From the NCBI RefSeq assembly GCF_900167935.1, contig NZ_FUYL01000011.1:1-64000 (forward strand): a stretch of 64,000 bases of DNA, given 5' to 3'. The position numbers and the translations under genes are program-made. The notes beneath the pieces were generated by a model. That model had not been told where the DNA came from. It made no database searches and was given only the letters and a program-made list of their open reading frames with translations. Within the stretch, counting starts at the first letter, position 1; the number at the start of each line of letters is the position of its first letter. The DNA is from Maribacter arcticus. GTDB lineage: Bacteria > Bacteroidota > Bacteroidia > Flavobacteriales > Flavobacteriaceae. Positions 32,720 through 40,426 of this stretch are shown here, in pieces.

Positions 32720-33763
32720 ATGAGTTTTAAAGTCTATAGTATTGGATTGTTGTTGTTTGCATTTGTCTTGGTTTCTTGTAAAACTGAGAAAAAGACACCA
32801 CCTGTTGCAAAGGTATTGGAGAAATCTGGCAACCCTATATTCAATGGATGGTATGCAGATCCTGAGGCGGTAGTGTTTGAAGATAATTACTGGGTGTACC
32901 CGACATATTCAGATGCATTCGAAAAGCAACTATTTTTTGACGCCTTTTCTAGCCCCGATTTGGTTAATTGGACTAAGCATGAACGTATTTTAGATACTAC
33001 CAAGATAAAATGGTTGCGACAGGCTTTATGGGCACCATCTATTATTAAAAAGGAGGACAAGTACTATTTATTTTTTGGAGCCAATGATATACAACGCCCG
33101 GGCCGAAATTCGTATGATCCCAATAACGATATCAACCATTATGGCGGTATAGGTATTGCCGTGGCAAATACACCTAAAGGCCCTTTTGAAGATTACTTGG
33201 GCAAACCCTTAATAGCAGATTTTTACAATGAAGCCCAACCAATTGACCAATTTGTTTTTAAGGATGTTGATGATACTTTCTATTTATTTTATGGTGGATG
33301 GGGCCATTGTAATTTGGGTAAGTTGAATTCTGATTTTACAGGAATTACACCGTGGGAAGATGGAGCTTTATTTAAGGAGATTACACCCGAAGGTTATGTA
33401 GAAGGCCCTTTTGTATTTTTAAGAAATGGAACATATTATTTTATGTGGTCTGAAGGAAATTGGACCGACAATTCGTATAAAGTTGCCTATGCCATGGCCG
33501 ATAGTATTTCTGGACCTTATAATCGCATGGGAACCATTTTGGAATCTGACCCCGAAATTGCCACAGGTGCTGGTCATCATTCTGTAATCAATGTTCCCAA
33601 TACTGATGAATGGATTATGGTGTATCATAGAAGACCAATCCCTAATGATGGTAGAGATCATCGAGTAACTTGTATGGATAAAATAGAATTTAGAAATGAT
33701 GGTTCAATTAAACCTATTCAAATTACAAATGAAGGGGTAGAGGCAAGACCACTTAAACCTTAA
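32720..33763 (+). CDS. Glycoside hydrolase family 43 lipoprotein
   Basis: This 347-residue protein has a lipoprotein signal (LLLFAFVLVSCKTEKK). It is a single GH43 five-bladed propeller: NPIFNGWYADPEAVVFEDNY (catalytic base Asp in YADPE), ALWAPSIIKKEDKYYLFFGA, QPIDQFVFKDVDDTFYLFYG (the pKa-modulating Asp in PIDQ), and GYVEGPFVF (acid Glu). Members remove arabinose, xylose or galactose from plant or algal polysaccharides. It is not next to susC/susD genes, so it is not part of an obvious polysaccharide utilisation locus here. Confidence 0.9.
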   Translation: MSFKVYSIGLLLFAFVLVSCKTEKKTPPVAKVLEKSGNPIFNGWYADPEAVVFEDNYWVYPTYSDAFEKQLFFDAFSSPDLVNWTKHERILDTTKIKWLRQALWAPSIIKKEDKYYLFFGANDIQRPGRNSYDPNNDINHYGGIGIAVANTPKGPFEDYLGKPLIADFYNEAQPIDQFVFKDVDDTFYLFYGGWGHCNLGKLNSDFTGITPWEDGALFKEITPEGYVEGPFVFLRNGTYYFMWSEGNWTDNSYKVAYAMADSISGPYNRMGTILESDPEIATGAGHHSVINVPNTDEWIMVYHRRPIPNDGRDHRVTCMDKIEFRNDGSIKPIQITNEGVEARPLKP

Positions 33764-33792
33764 AATAAGTTTGTGATAACCCAGCTTATTTT
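33762..33792. terminator. Possible bidirectional terminator between convergent genes
   Basis: AAAATAAG (33762-33769) and CTTATTTT (33785-33792) form an 8-bp AT-rich stem over a 15-base loop in the 22-base gap between convergent genes; each arm touches a stop codon. It is weak, but nothing else between the genes could serve. Confidence 0.35.
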
Positions 33793-34403
33793 CTCTCAAA
33801 AATTCCGAACAATTCACTCCCTTGTCTTGGTGCAATAGAATTATAACAAGGATCGAAAGTGATCGTTTTTAAGATTGGAGATAAATATCTGGTATATAGT
33901 TTTTTATCACCTCCAAAAGGGCGTTTTTCCATATCGCCAGATAATGGAATATTGAACCAAACCCCCACTAATTTACCAGTTGGTTTTAGAAGCTCAGCCA
34001 TGTGCTTTGCATAGGCATTTCTGTTTTTATCAGAGGGTACAATAGAACAGAAAAAGGTCTGTTCTATAATAAGGTCGTACTGGCCTTGAAATTCAAAAAA
34101 ATCAGCTAGGTGCATTTGTGTAACGGGAAAATCTGGATTCCGTTTTTTGAATTGTATTAATGGAACATCAGAAATATCTAGAATGTGTACATTTTTAAAT
34201 CCCTTCTTCCAAAGGTATTCCGCTTCATAGGCATTACCTGCTCCGGGAATCAGAATTTCAATGGTATTGTCTGTCAATTGGTCAACATATTCTTTAATGG
34301 GCGTTGAAGGGTAGCCAATATCCCAACCTGTTTGCTGTTCTTTATAGCGTTGTGTCCAATAGTTTTGTTCTTCTTTCAAGATAAATTGGTGTTTAGTACA
34401 CAA
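33786..34403 (-). CDS. TPMT-family SAM-dependent methyltransferase
   Basis: This protein of up to 205 residues opens near YWTQRYKEQQTGWDIGYPST, the thiopurine-methyltransferase-type N-terminus, then has the SAM site IEILIPGAGNAYEAEYLWKK, the acidic LDISDVP, and DLIIEQTFFCSIVP. Family members methylate thiols, selenium or tellurium compounds or halides. There is no ATG: the frame opens with TTG at 34403, and a second TTG at 34379 (giving KEEQNYWTQ) is equally plausible. Confidence 0.85.
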   Translation of the reverse strand: MCTKHQFILKEEQNYWTQRYKEQQTGWDIGYPSTPIKEYVDQLTDNTIEILIPGAGNAYEAEYLWKKGFKNVHILDISDVPLIQFKKRNPDFPVTQMHLADFFEFQGQYDLIIEQTFFCSIVPSDKNRNAYAKHMAELLKPTGKLVGVWFNIPLSGDMEKRPFGGDKKLYTRYLSPILKTITFDPCYNSIAPRQGSELFGIFERK

Positions 34404-34533
34404 GTAAAATTAAATAGATTTAGTGAGTTTTTGCAAAGTATATAAAAATGGATACCAATGGTCATACATTTATTGTAGCAGACAAATCAAATCCTTACCT
34501 TTCATAACAACTAAACACCATCTAAATAAGCTT

Positions 34534-37500
34534 ATGAAATATTCGATTTTCACCGTTTTAACGGTTTGTCTAACTTTTATCGGTACCGCACAAACCAATC
34601 CGAAATGGGCACGTTACCCATCAATATCTCCAGACGGCCAAACCATTGCATTCACCTATAAAGGAAACCTTTTTTCTGTACTAGCAGAAGGGGGTGTAGC
34701 AAAACAACTAACGTTTCATTCTGCGCATGATTATGCACCTGTGTGGAGCAAAAATGGTAAGCAATTAGCATTTACCTCAAATAGATATGGCAATTTTGAT
34801 GTCTATGTGATGGATGCTCAAGGCGGACCGGCTACACGATTAACTTATCATAGTACTGATGAAATTCCTTTTAGTTTTTCTGCGGATGATGCAACCATTC
34901 TTTTCGGAGCAACACGTTTAGATGCTGTTGCTCATAGGCAGTATCCTACGGGCACGCAACCAGAATTATATAGCGTTCCAGTACAAGGTGGTCGGGTAGA
35001 TCAAGTATTGACGGTGCCTGCAGAAGATGTACAGGTGAATAGCGATGGTTCTAAAATGGTCTATCACGATAAAAAAGGTTATGAAGATGCGTTTAGAAAG
35101 CATCATGTTTCAGCCATTACAAGAGATATTTGGTCCTATGAGCCAGCAACCGGTAAACATATTAAATTAACCAATTTTAAAGGCGAAGACCGTAATCCAG
35201 TATTTTCAAAAGATGGTAGTTCTATTTATTACTTAAGCGAGCAAGAAGGTTCTTTTAATGTCTTTTCTATGTCTTTAAAAGGGGAGTCCCAAATTAAGAC
35301 TCTTACCAATTTCAAAACACACCCAGTACGTTCATTAAGTATTGGAAATGATAAGATGGCTTTTGGTTATGATGGTGAAATCTATACACTTAAGGCTGGT
35401 GAAGAAGCTAAGAAAGTAGCTATTATTATCAGAACACAAGAAGATAGTAATGCTATAGAATATATCTCTGTAAATGGTGGTGTTCGTGAAATGGATATAG
35501 CTCCTAATGGTAAAGAAATTGCTTTCATTAGTAGAGGAGAAGTTTTCGTTACCTCTATCGATGGTTCATTGACCAAACGTATTACAAATACGCCAGAGCA
35601 AGAACGTTTTGTAAAGTTCATGCCCGATGGTAAAGGAGTTGCGTATGCTAGTGAGCGCAATGGTAAATGGTCTATTTTCAAGTCCTCAAAAGTACGATCA
35701 CAAGAACCTTATTTCTTTGCGGCAACGGTGTTTAAAGAAGATACCTTAGTAACCTCAAAAGAAGATATATACCTGCCAGAATTCTCACCAGATAGCACGT
35801 ATATTGCTTACATAGAAGGCAGAAGAACGCTAAAAGTAAAGAATCTTAAAACCAATAATATTACCACCCTATTGACGCCAAATGAGCTTTTTCATATGCA
35901 AGATGGTGACAAGTATTTTCAATGGAGTCCAGATAGTAACTGGTTACTTGTCGATTGGGGCGTCTCGTTAAGTAATTCAGAGGTGTTACTGATTTCCAAA
36001 GATGGTAAACAACGCAAAAACCTTACGCAAAGCGGCTATTATGATGGCTCTCCAAAATGGGTAAATGAGGGCAATCATATTTTATACTTATCAAATCGAG
36101 ATGGATTAAAAAGTTATGCCACTAGCGGAAAGTCAGAATTAGATGTGTATAGCATGTTCTTGAATCAAGATTCTTGGGATAAATTCAATAACTCGAAAGC
36201 CGAATATGATTTGTTGAAAATGATAGAGGAGGCCGCCAAAGAAAAAAAGGACGAAGCCAAATCAGAAGATAAAAAGAAGAAAGACGATAAAGAGAAAGAG
36301 ACCGAAGTAAAAACATTGAAGTTTGATTTAGAAGATGTAGAACGAAGAAAATCTCGATTAACAATTCACTCCTCATTACTAGCGGATGCTGTGCTTTCGA
36401 AAGACGGAGAAAAATTGTATTACCTAGCTCGTTTTGAGAAAGACCTTAATTTATGGGAAACCGAAATACGTACTAAGAGTACTAAAATGTTGATTTCCTT
36501 AGATGCTAAATCGGGTAGCTTACAGTGGGATGCTAAAAAGGAAAATCTATTTCTATTGGCAGATGGAAAAATTGCAAAGGTTGATATAAAAGCTGCTAAA
36601 ACAGAGCCCGTAAAATTAAATTCAGAAATGGTACTAGATGCCGATGCAGAGCGTAAGTATATGTTCGATCATATTTGGTTACGTACCAATGGCATTTTTT
36701 ACACGTCTACCTTTCACGGTATCGATTGGAAAGCGATGCGTACCGAGTATGAAAAGTATTTACCGCATATTGGTAACGACTACGAATTTGCAGAAATGAT
36801 ATCTGAAATGTTGGGGGAACTGAATGTGAGTCATGCAGCTGGGCGTTTTTCCGACAATATCGACAATGGTGATAAAACAGCTTCCTTAGGGGTGTTCTTT
36901 GATTATACACATAAAGGTAACGGATTAAAAATCACAGAAGTGATTAAAGGCGGACCGTTAGATAAATCTGGATTCAATATAAAACCTGGAGCGATTATTG
37001 AAAAAATTAACGGAATTACAATTGGTAGTGCTATGGATGCTGCTTTCTATTTGAATCGTATAGAAGGTGATTTTACATTATTGGACATGGTAGATGAAAA
37101 CAGTAAGCGAAAGCAAATTACAGTAAAGCCAATTTCTCTAAGAGATGAAGGCAGTTTGTTATATGACCGTTGGGTGAAGAACAATGAAAAAGAGGTCTTA
37201 GCAAAGAGTAATGGCACTTTAGGCTATGTGCATATTCCAGGTATGAGTGACGGACCATATCGTACTATTTACGAGGAAATGTTAGGCAAGTTCAATGACA
37301 AAAAAGGGATAATCGTAGATACCCGTTTTAATGGCGGTGGTGACTTGGTTGCTGATTTAGCGATGTTCTTTACCGGTGTACCCTTTCTATCGTATGAAAC
37401 CGAAGCTAGAGTAGTAGGTGGTGAACCAACCTCACGATGGACAAAGCCAACCTTGGCCATGTTTAATGAATCGATGTACAGTGATGGTTCTTGTTTCGCT

Positions 37501-37764
37501 AGTGGTTATGTAGATTTAAAAATCGGTAAAACAGTAGGTATGCCCGTACCTGGCACCTGTAGTTTTGCAGGTTGGGAGCGTTTGCCAAATGGTGGCCGTT
37601 GGGGTGTTGTACCAGTAAGTTCTAAAAATAAAGCAGGCGAATGGATGGAAAACAATGAAACGAACCCAGAAATTTTGATTAAAAATCAACCTGAGCTAAT
37701 CGCAAAAGGAACTGATGAACAATTAGAAAAGTCTATTGAGGTTTTGATGAAGGAGGTGGAGTAG
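34534..37764 (+). CDS. Tricorn-like S41-family protease with propeller and PDZ domains
   Basis: The start is ATG 34534 (MKYSIFTVLTVCLTFIGTAQ, a signal peptide); an upstream in-frame ATG at 34423 would bury it. The 1076-residue protein has two propeller regions (WD40/PD40-like, about 22-330 and 330-620; ARYPSISPDGQTIAFTYKGN, YLPEFSPDSTYIAYIEGRRT), a Lys/Glu-rich loop (about 560-595), a C1 helical domain, a PDZ domain (about 790-865; LGVFFDYTHKGNGLKITEVI) and the S41 core with GFIxVDTRFNGGGDL-type and SDGSCFASGYVDL (nucleophile Ser region) motifs. It is a periplasmic tricorn-type peptidase. Confidence 0.9.
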   Translation: MKYSIFTVLTVCLTFIGTAQTNPKWARYPSISPDGQTIAFTYKGNLFSVLAEGGVAKQLTFHSAHDYAPVWSKNGKQLAFTSNRYGNFDVYVMDAQGGPATRLTYHSTDEIPFSFSADDATILFGATRLDAVAHRQYPTGTQPELYSVPVQGGRVDQVLTVPAEDVQVNSDGSKMVYHDKKGYEDAFRKHHVSAITRDIWSYEPATGKHIKLTNFKGEDRNPVFSKDGSSIYYLSEQEGSFNVFSMSLKGESQIKTLTNFKTHPVRSLSIGNDKMAFGYDGEIYTLKAGEEAKKVAIIIRTQEDSNAIEYISVNGGVREMDIAPNGKEIAFISRGEVFVTSIDGSLTKRITNTPEQERFVKFMPDGKGVAYASERNGKWSIFKSSKVRSQEPYFFAATVFKEDTLVTSKEDIYLPEFSPDSTYIAYIEGRRTLKVKNLKTNNITTLLTPNELFHMQDGDKYFQWSPDSNWLLVDWGVSLSNSEVLLISKDGKQRKNLTQSGYYDGSPKWVNEGNHILYLSNRDGLKSYATSGKSELDVYSMFLNQDSWDKFNNSKAEYDLLKMIEEAAKEKKDEAKSEDKKKKDDKEKETEVKTLKFDLEDVERRKSRLTIHSSLLADAVLSKDGEKLYYLARFEKDLNLWETEIRTKSTKMLISLDAKSGSLQWDAKKENLFLLADGKIAKVDIKAAKTEPVKLNSEMVLDADAERKYMFDHIWLRTNGIFYTSTFHGIDWKAMRTEYEKYLPHIGNDYEFAEMISEMLGELNVSHAAGRFSDNIDNGDKTASLGVFFDYTHKGNGLKITEVIKGGPLDKSGFNIKPGAIIEKINGITIGSAMDAAFYLNRIEGDFTLLDMVDENSKRKQITVKPISLRDEGSLLYDRWVKNNEKEVLAKSNGTLGYVHIPGMSDGPYRTIYEEMLGKFNDKKGIIVDTRFNGGGDLVADLAMFFTGVPFLSYETEARVVGGEPTSRWTKPTLAMFNESMYSDGSCFASGYVDLKIGKTVGMPVPGTCSFAGWERLPNGGRWGVVPVSSKNKAGEWMENNETNPEILIKNQPELIAKGTDEQLEKSIEVLMKEVE

Positions 37765-37802
37765 GGTTACTTTTTACAATTAAATTTTTCAATATAAAAT
37801 AG

Positions 37803-37842
37803 GGATATAATTACTAGTAACTATATCCAATTGTTGTGGTTA
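37803..37842 (+). repeat. Palindromic first junction of array 2
   Basis: The halves GGATATAATTACT and AGTAACTATATCC (37803-37828) form a 26-base palindrome with one mismatch. It is followed by AATT and the cassette start GTTGTGGTTA (37833-37842). The order palindrome, CC, AATT, GTT is shared with the junction beside the recombinase gene (2915-2969). No AAC-type core box precedes it. Confidence 0.45.
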
Positions 37843-37855
37843 ATATAAGCTAACT

Positions 37856-38542
37856 ATGAAAATACACTTGACTTTATTAATTATTTTAATATCAACTCAA
37901 TACGGAACTTCCCAAACAAAAGAATCATATGAGAAAAACTTTGGCAATTTCGTTATTAAGGTAACCGATGAAGTTACACAGAATTATGCTGACCTTTTAG
38001 ACTCTAGAACTGACAGCATTTGGTCTAAATCAACCCCAAAGTTTGATAATTCAGATTTTGAAATTCCTAAACCACCACCAGTTCTTGTTTACAGAGAAGA
38101 GTATAAAATTCATTTTTTTGTTAAGCCAAAATTCTATACACAATACACTACTAAATGTGATAATGGCAGAGAAATTTATCACATCCTAAAAGTTGATAGA
38201 GAAACATTACTTGGAACTAATTTTAGTCCTTACTTTTTTGAATTAATGGAAAACCAATGGGATTTTAATAGGCATACCGAAGATGAATTTGAGATACTTG
38301 AATATATTAAAAAAGATAAAAAAACTATTTGTGGATTTGAATGCTATAAAGTAAAAATTCAAACCAAAGGAGTTGCAAAACGGATAATAGAAATGTATGT
38401 CACCGAACAAATAGATTTAAATTATAACCCTTCATTTACTAATCCTCATTTACTGAACAAATTTTATCCATTATATATCAAAGAATATTTAGAAAATTAT
38501 CCCAATGACGTGTATAAAGAATATGTCTTTGAATTAGAATAA
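37856..38542 (+). CDS. Secreted protein, possibly GLPGLI-like (array 2, unit 1)
   Basis: This 228-residue protein has a signal peptide (MKIHLTLLIILISTQYGTSQ). The later part has KKTICGFECYKVKIQTKG followed by EMYVTEQIDLNYNPS, an arrangement like the GLPGLI family (I-x-G-[FY]-x-C-x-K then W/Y-[FY]-[TS]-x-x-[IL]); the GLPGLI motif itself is degenerate, so the match is weak. No enzyme motif. The gene is alone in its unit, bounded by core boxes at 37833-37842 and 38547-38556. Confidence 0.6.
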   Translation: MKIHLTLLIILISTQYGTSQTKESYEKNFGNFVIKVTDEVTQNYADLLDSRTDSIWSKSTPKFDNSDFEIPKPPPVLVYREEYKIHFFVKPKFYTQYTTKCDNGREIYHILKVDRETLLGTNFSPYFFELMENQWDFNRHTEDEFEILEYIKKDKKTICGFECYKVKIQTKGVAKRIIEMYVTEQIDLNYNPSFTNPHLLNKFYPLYIKEYLENYPNDVYKEYVFELE

Positions 38543-38546
38543 ATAC

Positions 38547-38685
38547 TAACCACATCACCGGCTATAGTTCATTGCTTCTGACTTTCATCGCGGAAAGTCC
38601 TCGCAAATTTGCTATCTTCGGTTTACGGCAGAAAATCCTTGCGGATTTTCACGCAACGAAACCATAGCCAAACACGTTGACGTTA
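38547..38685 (+). repeat. attC-like recombination site C
   Basis: Core box TAACCACATC (38547-38556), 3 bases, arm GGCTATAGTTCATTGC (38560-38575), an inner region holding GAAAATCC-ttgc-GGATTTTC, arm GCAACGAAACCATAGCC (38653-38669), 6 bases, core box GTTGACGTTA (38676-38685). The arms pair over 16 bases with one bulged base. Two positions are A-C on the plus strand but G-T on the minus strand, so the strand opposite the gene folds better, as in sites A, B and D. The AAC of the first box is changed to ATC. Confidence 0.65.
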
Positions 38686-38708
38686 ATTTTAGAAAAAAAA
38701 TATTAATA

Positions 38709-38888
38709 ATGCTTAAACGTAATTTAGTTTACATTTTAATAATAGTTTCGGCGCTAATAAGTGTTTTTAATTATGATTTTTCAAGCAATATTGGGTCAAT
38801 AGATTTTATACTTTTTATTAGCGCAATCGTATTAATTATTGCTGCTTTAATACTAATATATCGTGATGAATCTAAAAGGAAAAATTAG
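38709..38888 (+). CDS. Small two-helix membrane protein (array 2, unit 2)
   Basis: A 59-residue frame from ATG 38709: a basic start (MLKRNLVYILIIVSALISVF), a short polar loop (NYDFSSNIGS) and a second helix (IDFILFISAIVLIIAALILI) ending in YRDESKRKN. The two-helix form with a charged tail is typical of small membrane proteins. It begins 24 bases after the core box at 38676. No family is recognised and no matching downstream core box was found. Confidence 0.6.
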   Translation: MLKRNLVYILIIVSALISVFNYDFSSNIGSIDFILFISAIVLIIAALILIYRDESKRKN

Positions 38889-39177
38889 AGCTGAAAATAT
38901 TTAAAATCATTAGAAACTTTTCTAAGCGACAGTTTTAATTTCGGAAATGCCAAATGGACTTCACGCACACGCAAATGTTGCGTTAATGGACTTAGCTATT
39001 TTCCTTAAACCCTAACTCGCGCGTAAAAAACTAATGACAACAAAACCTAAACGTAATGCGGACTTTTGGGCTAAATCATAAGGTCTGTGTATATTTATAA
39101 ACTCGTTAATCCCGATAGCTATCGGGAATGGATTTAGAATAGAAAAAATAAATAAAAACAATAAGCTTTGCCGAACC
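38889..39177. other. Non-coding stretch, probably decayed cassette or recombination-site remnants
   Basis: No convincing gene is present; the single minus-strand frame here (39012-39203) crosses a perfect palindrome and the next core box. The stretch holds GC-richer fragments like the inner parts of attC-like sites (CACGCACACGCAAATGTTGCG, around 38960), the palindrome at 39110-39127, and just before 39178 the sequence GCCGAACCG, which resembles the right flank of site D. The core box expected for the unit starting at 38676 (TAACGTCAAC) is not found. Confidence 0.4.
39110..39127. repeat. 18-bp perfect palindrome TCCCGATAGCTATCGGGA
   Basis: This self-complementary 18-mer has no loop, lies in the non-coding stretch before the rsgA cassette, and is much more GC-rich than its surroundings. 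From memory, this type of palindrome recurs in flavobacterial genomes, so it may be a dispersed repeat rather than a regulator site. Confidence 0.6.
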
Positions 39178-39207
39178 GTTGTGTTTAATACGATAAAGAA
39201 CATTCCA

Positions 39208-40272
39208 ATGACTCTTGAAGATTTAGGATATAAAGCTGAATTAGGAGAATACAGAAAGAAACATAGTTTAGATTGTTTTGAAATTGGTCGAGTAATTTCA
39301 GAACATAAAAACAGCTATATAGTTAAAACTAAAAATAATGAATATGCTTCTGAGCTTATTGGCAATTTAAGATTTACAGCCGATTCTGAAACCGATTTAC
39401 CCGCTGTTGGCGATTGGGTTGCTATTTCTGAATATGATGAAAACAAAGCTTTAATTCATTCAGTTTATCCAAGGCATTCTATACTTGAAAGAAAAGCTGT
39501 TGGTAAATTAGGTCAAACTCAAATAATTGCAACGAATATTGATTTTGCATTAATCATTCAATCTGTGAATAGAGATTTTAATATAAACCGAATAGAACGA
39601 TATTTAACTATATGTCATTCTTCTAAAATTGAACCAATTGTAGTTTTAAGTAAAATTGACTTAATTGGAAAATCCGAATTGGAAATAATATTAAAGAATA
39701 TAAATAAAAGAATAAAAGGTATTTCAATTGTTGCAATAAGCAACGAATCTCATATTGGATTAGACAAGATAAAGTCCATATTAACAAAAGGTAAAACATA
39801 TTGTCTATTGGGTTCTTCAGGAGTTGGTAAATCAACTCTTATCAATAATCTAGTTGGTGAAAAATTAATGATAACTGGAGAAATTAGTGAGAGTATTGAC
39901 AGAGGCAAACATATTACTACTCACAGAGAATTACTGGTTACTGAAAATGGAATTTTAATTGACAACCCTGGAATGAGGGAAGTTGGTATTACAAATTCAA
40001 CTGCTGGATTAGAAATCACATTTGATGAAATTTTAAAGCTATCTCATAAATGTAAATTCAATGATTGTACTCATACGAATGAAAAAGATTGTGCAATTTT
40101 AAAAGCGGTTGAAAACGGAGAAGTTGACTCTGAATCCTATTTGAATTTTTTAAAAATGGAACGTGAAAAAGATTTTTTTGAATCAAGTGTAGAAGAAAGG
40201 AAAGCGAAAGATAAAAATTTTGGTAAAATGATTAAAAATTTTAAAAAACAAAGAAACCTAGATAAGTACTAA
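39208..40272 (+). CDS. rsgA: Ribosome small subunit-dependent GTPase A (cassette copy)
   Basis: The ATG at 39208 is preferred over a GTG at 39181 because it gives the usual opening and leaves the core box outside the gene. The 354-residue protein has an N-terminal OB-fold (about 30-85), then a circularly permuted GTPase: G4 LSKID (about 148), G1 LGSSGVGKST (about 201), G3 DNPGMRE, and the C-terminal zinc motif CKFNDCTHTNEKDCAI. RsgA checks late 30S ribosome assembly and is normally a chromosomal housekeeping gene. Here the gene fills one cassette exactly: it begins 30 bases after core box GTTGTGTTTA and its TAA stop is the first three bases of TAAACACAAC. A second, native copy elsewhere is expected. 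Confidence 0.92.
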   Translation: MTLEDLGYKAELGEYRKKHSLDCFEIGRVISEHKNSYIVKTKNNEYASELIGNLRFTADSETDLPAVGDWVAISEYDENKALIHSVYPRHSILERKAVGKLGQTQIIATNIDFALIIQSVNRDFNINRIERYLTICHSSKIEPIVVLSKIDLIGKSELEIILKNINKRIKGISIVAISNESHIGLDKIKSILTKGKTYCLLGSSGVGKSTLINNLVGEKLMITGEISESIDRGKHITTHRELLVTENGILIDNPGMREVGITNSTAGLEITFDEILKLSHKCKFNDCTHTNEKDCAILKAVENGEVDSESYLNFLKMEREKDFFESSVEERKAKDKNFGKMIKNFKKQRNLDKY

Positions 40273-40406
40273 ACACAACAATGGCTATAAGTAATTGCTT
40301 GTTCTCGCCTACTTTGGAAATTCCGCAGGAATTTCCTACTTGGTAAGTACATGCAAAATTAAGTGCTAACGCACGCAACTACTCATAGCCGAGACCGTCG
40401 CCAAAA
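40270..40406 (+). repeat. attC-like recombination site D
   Basis: TAAACACAAC (40270-40279), 3 bases, arm GGCTATAAGTAATTGC (40283-40298), inner perfect hairpin GGAAATTCC-gca-GGAATTTCC (40316-40336), arm GCAACTACTCATAGCC (40375-40390), 6 bases, then GTCGCC (40397), a degenerate GTT box. The 16-base arms match at 14 positions, and both differences become G-T pairs if the minus strand folds. The rsgA stop codon lies in the first box. Confidence 0.7.
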
Positions 40407-40426
40407 ATTAAGTACACCATATCACC

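Noticed and set aside
32720..33763. Polysaccharide utilisation locus around the GH43 gene
   Set aside because: No susC/susD pair or other carbohydrate enzymes lie next to it in this window.
39012..39203. Minus-strand 63-codon frame between the small membrane protein and rsgA genes
   Set aside because: It runs through the 18-bp palindrome and the core box at 39178 and resembles no protein; most likely chance.
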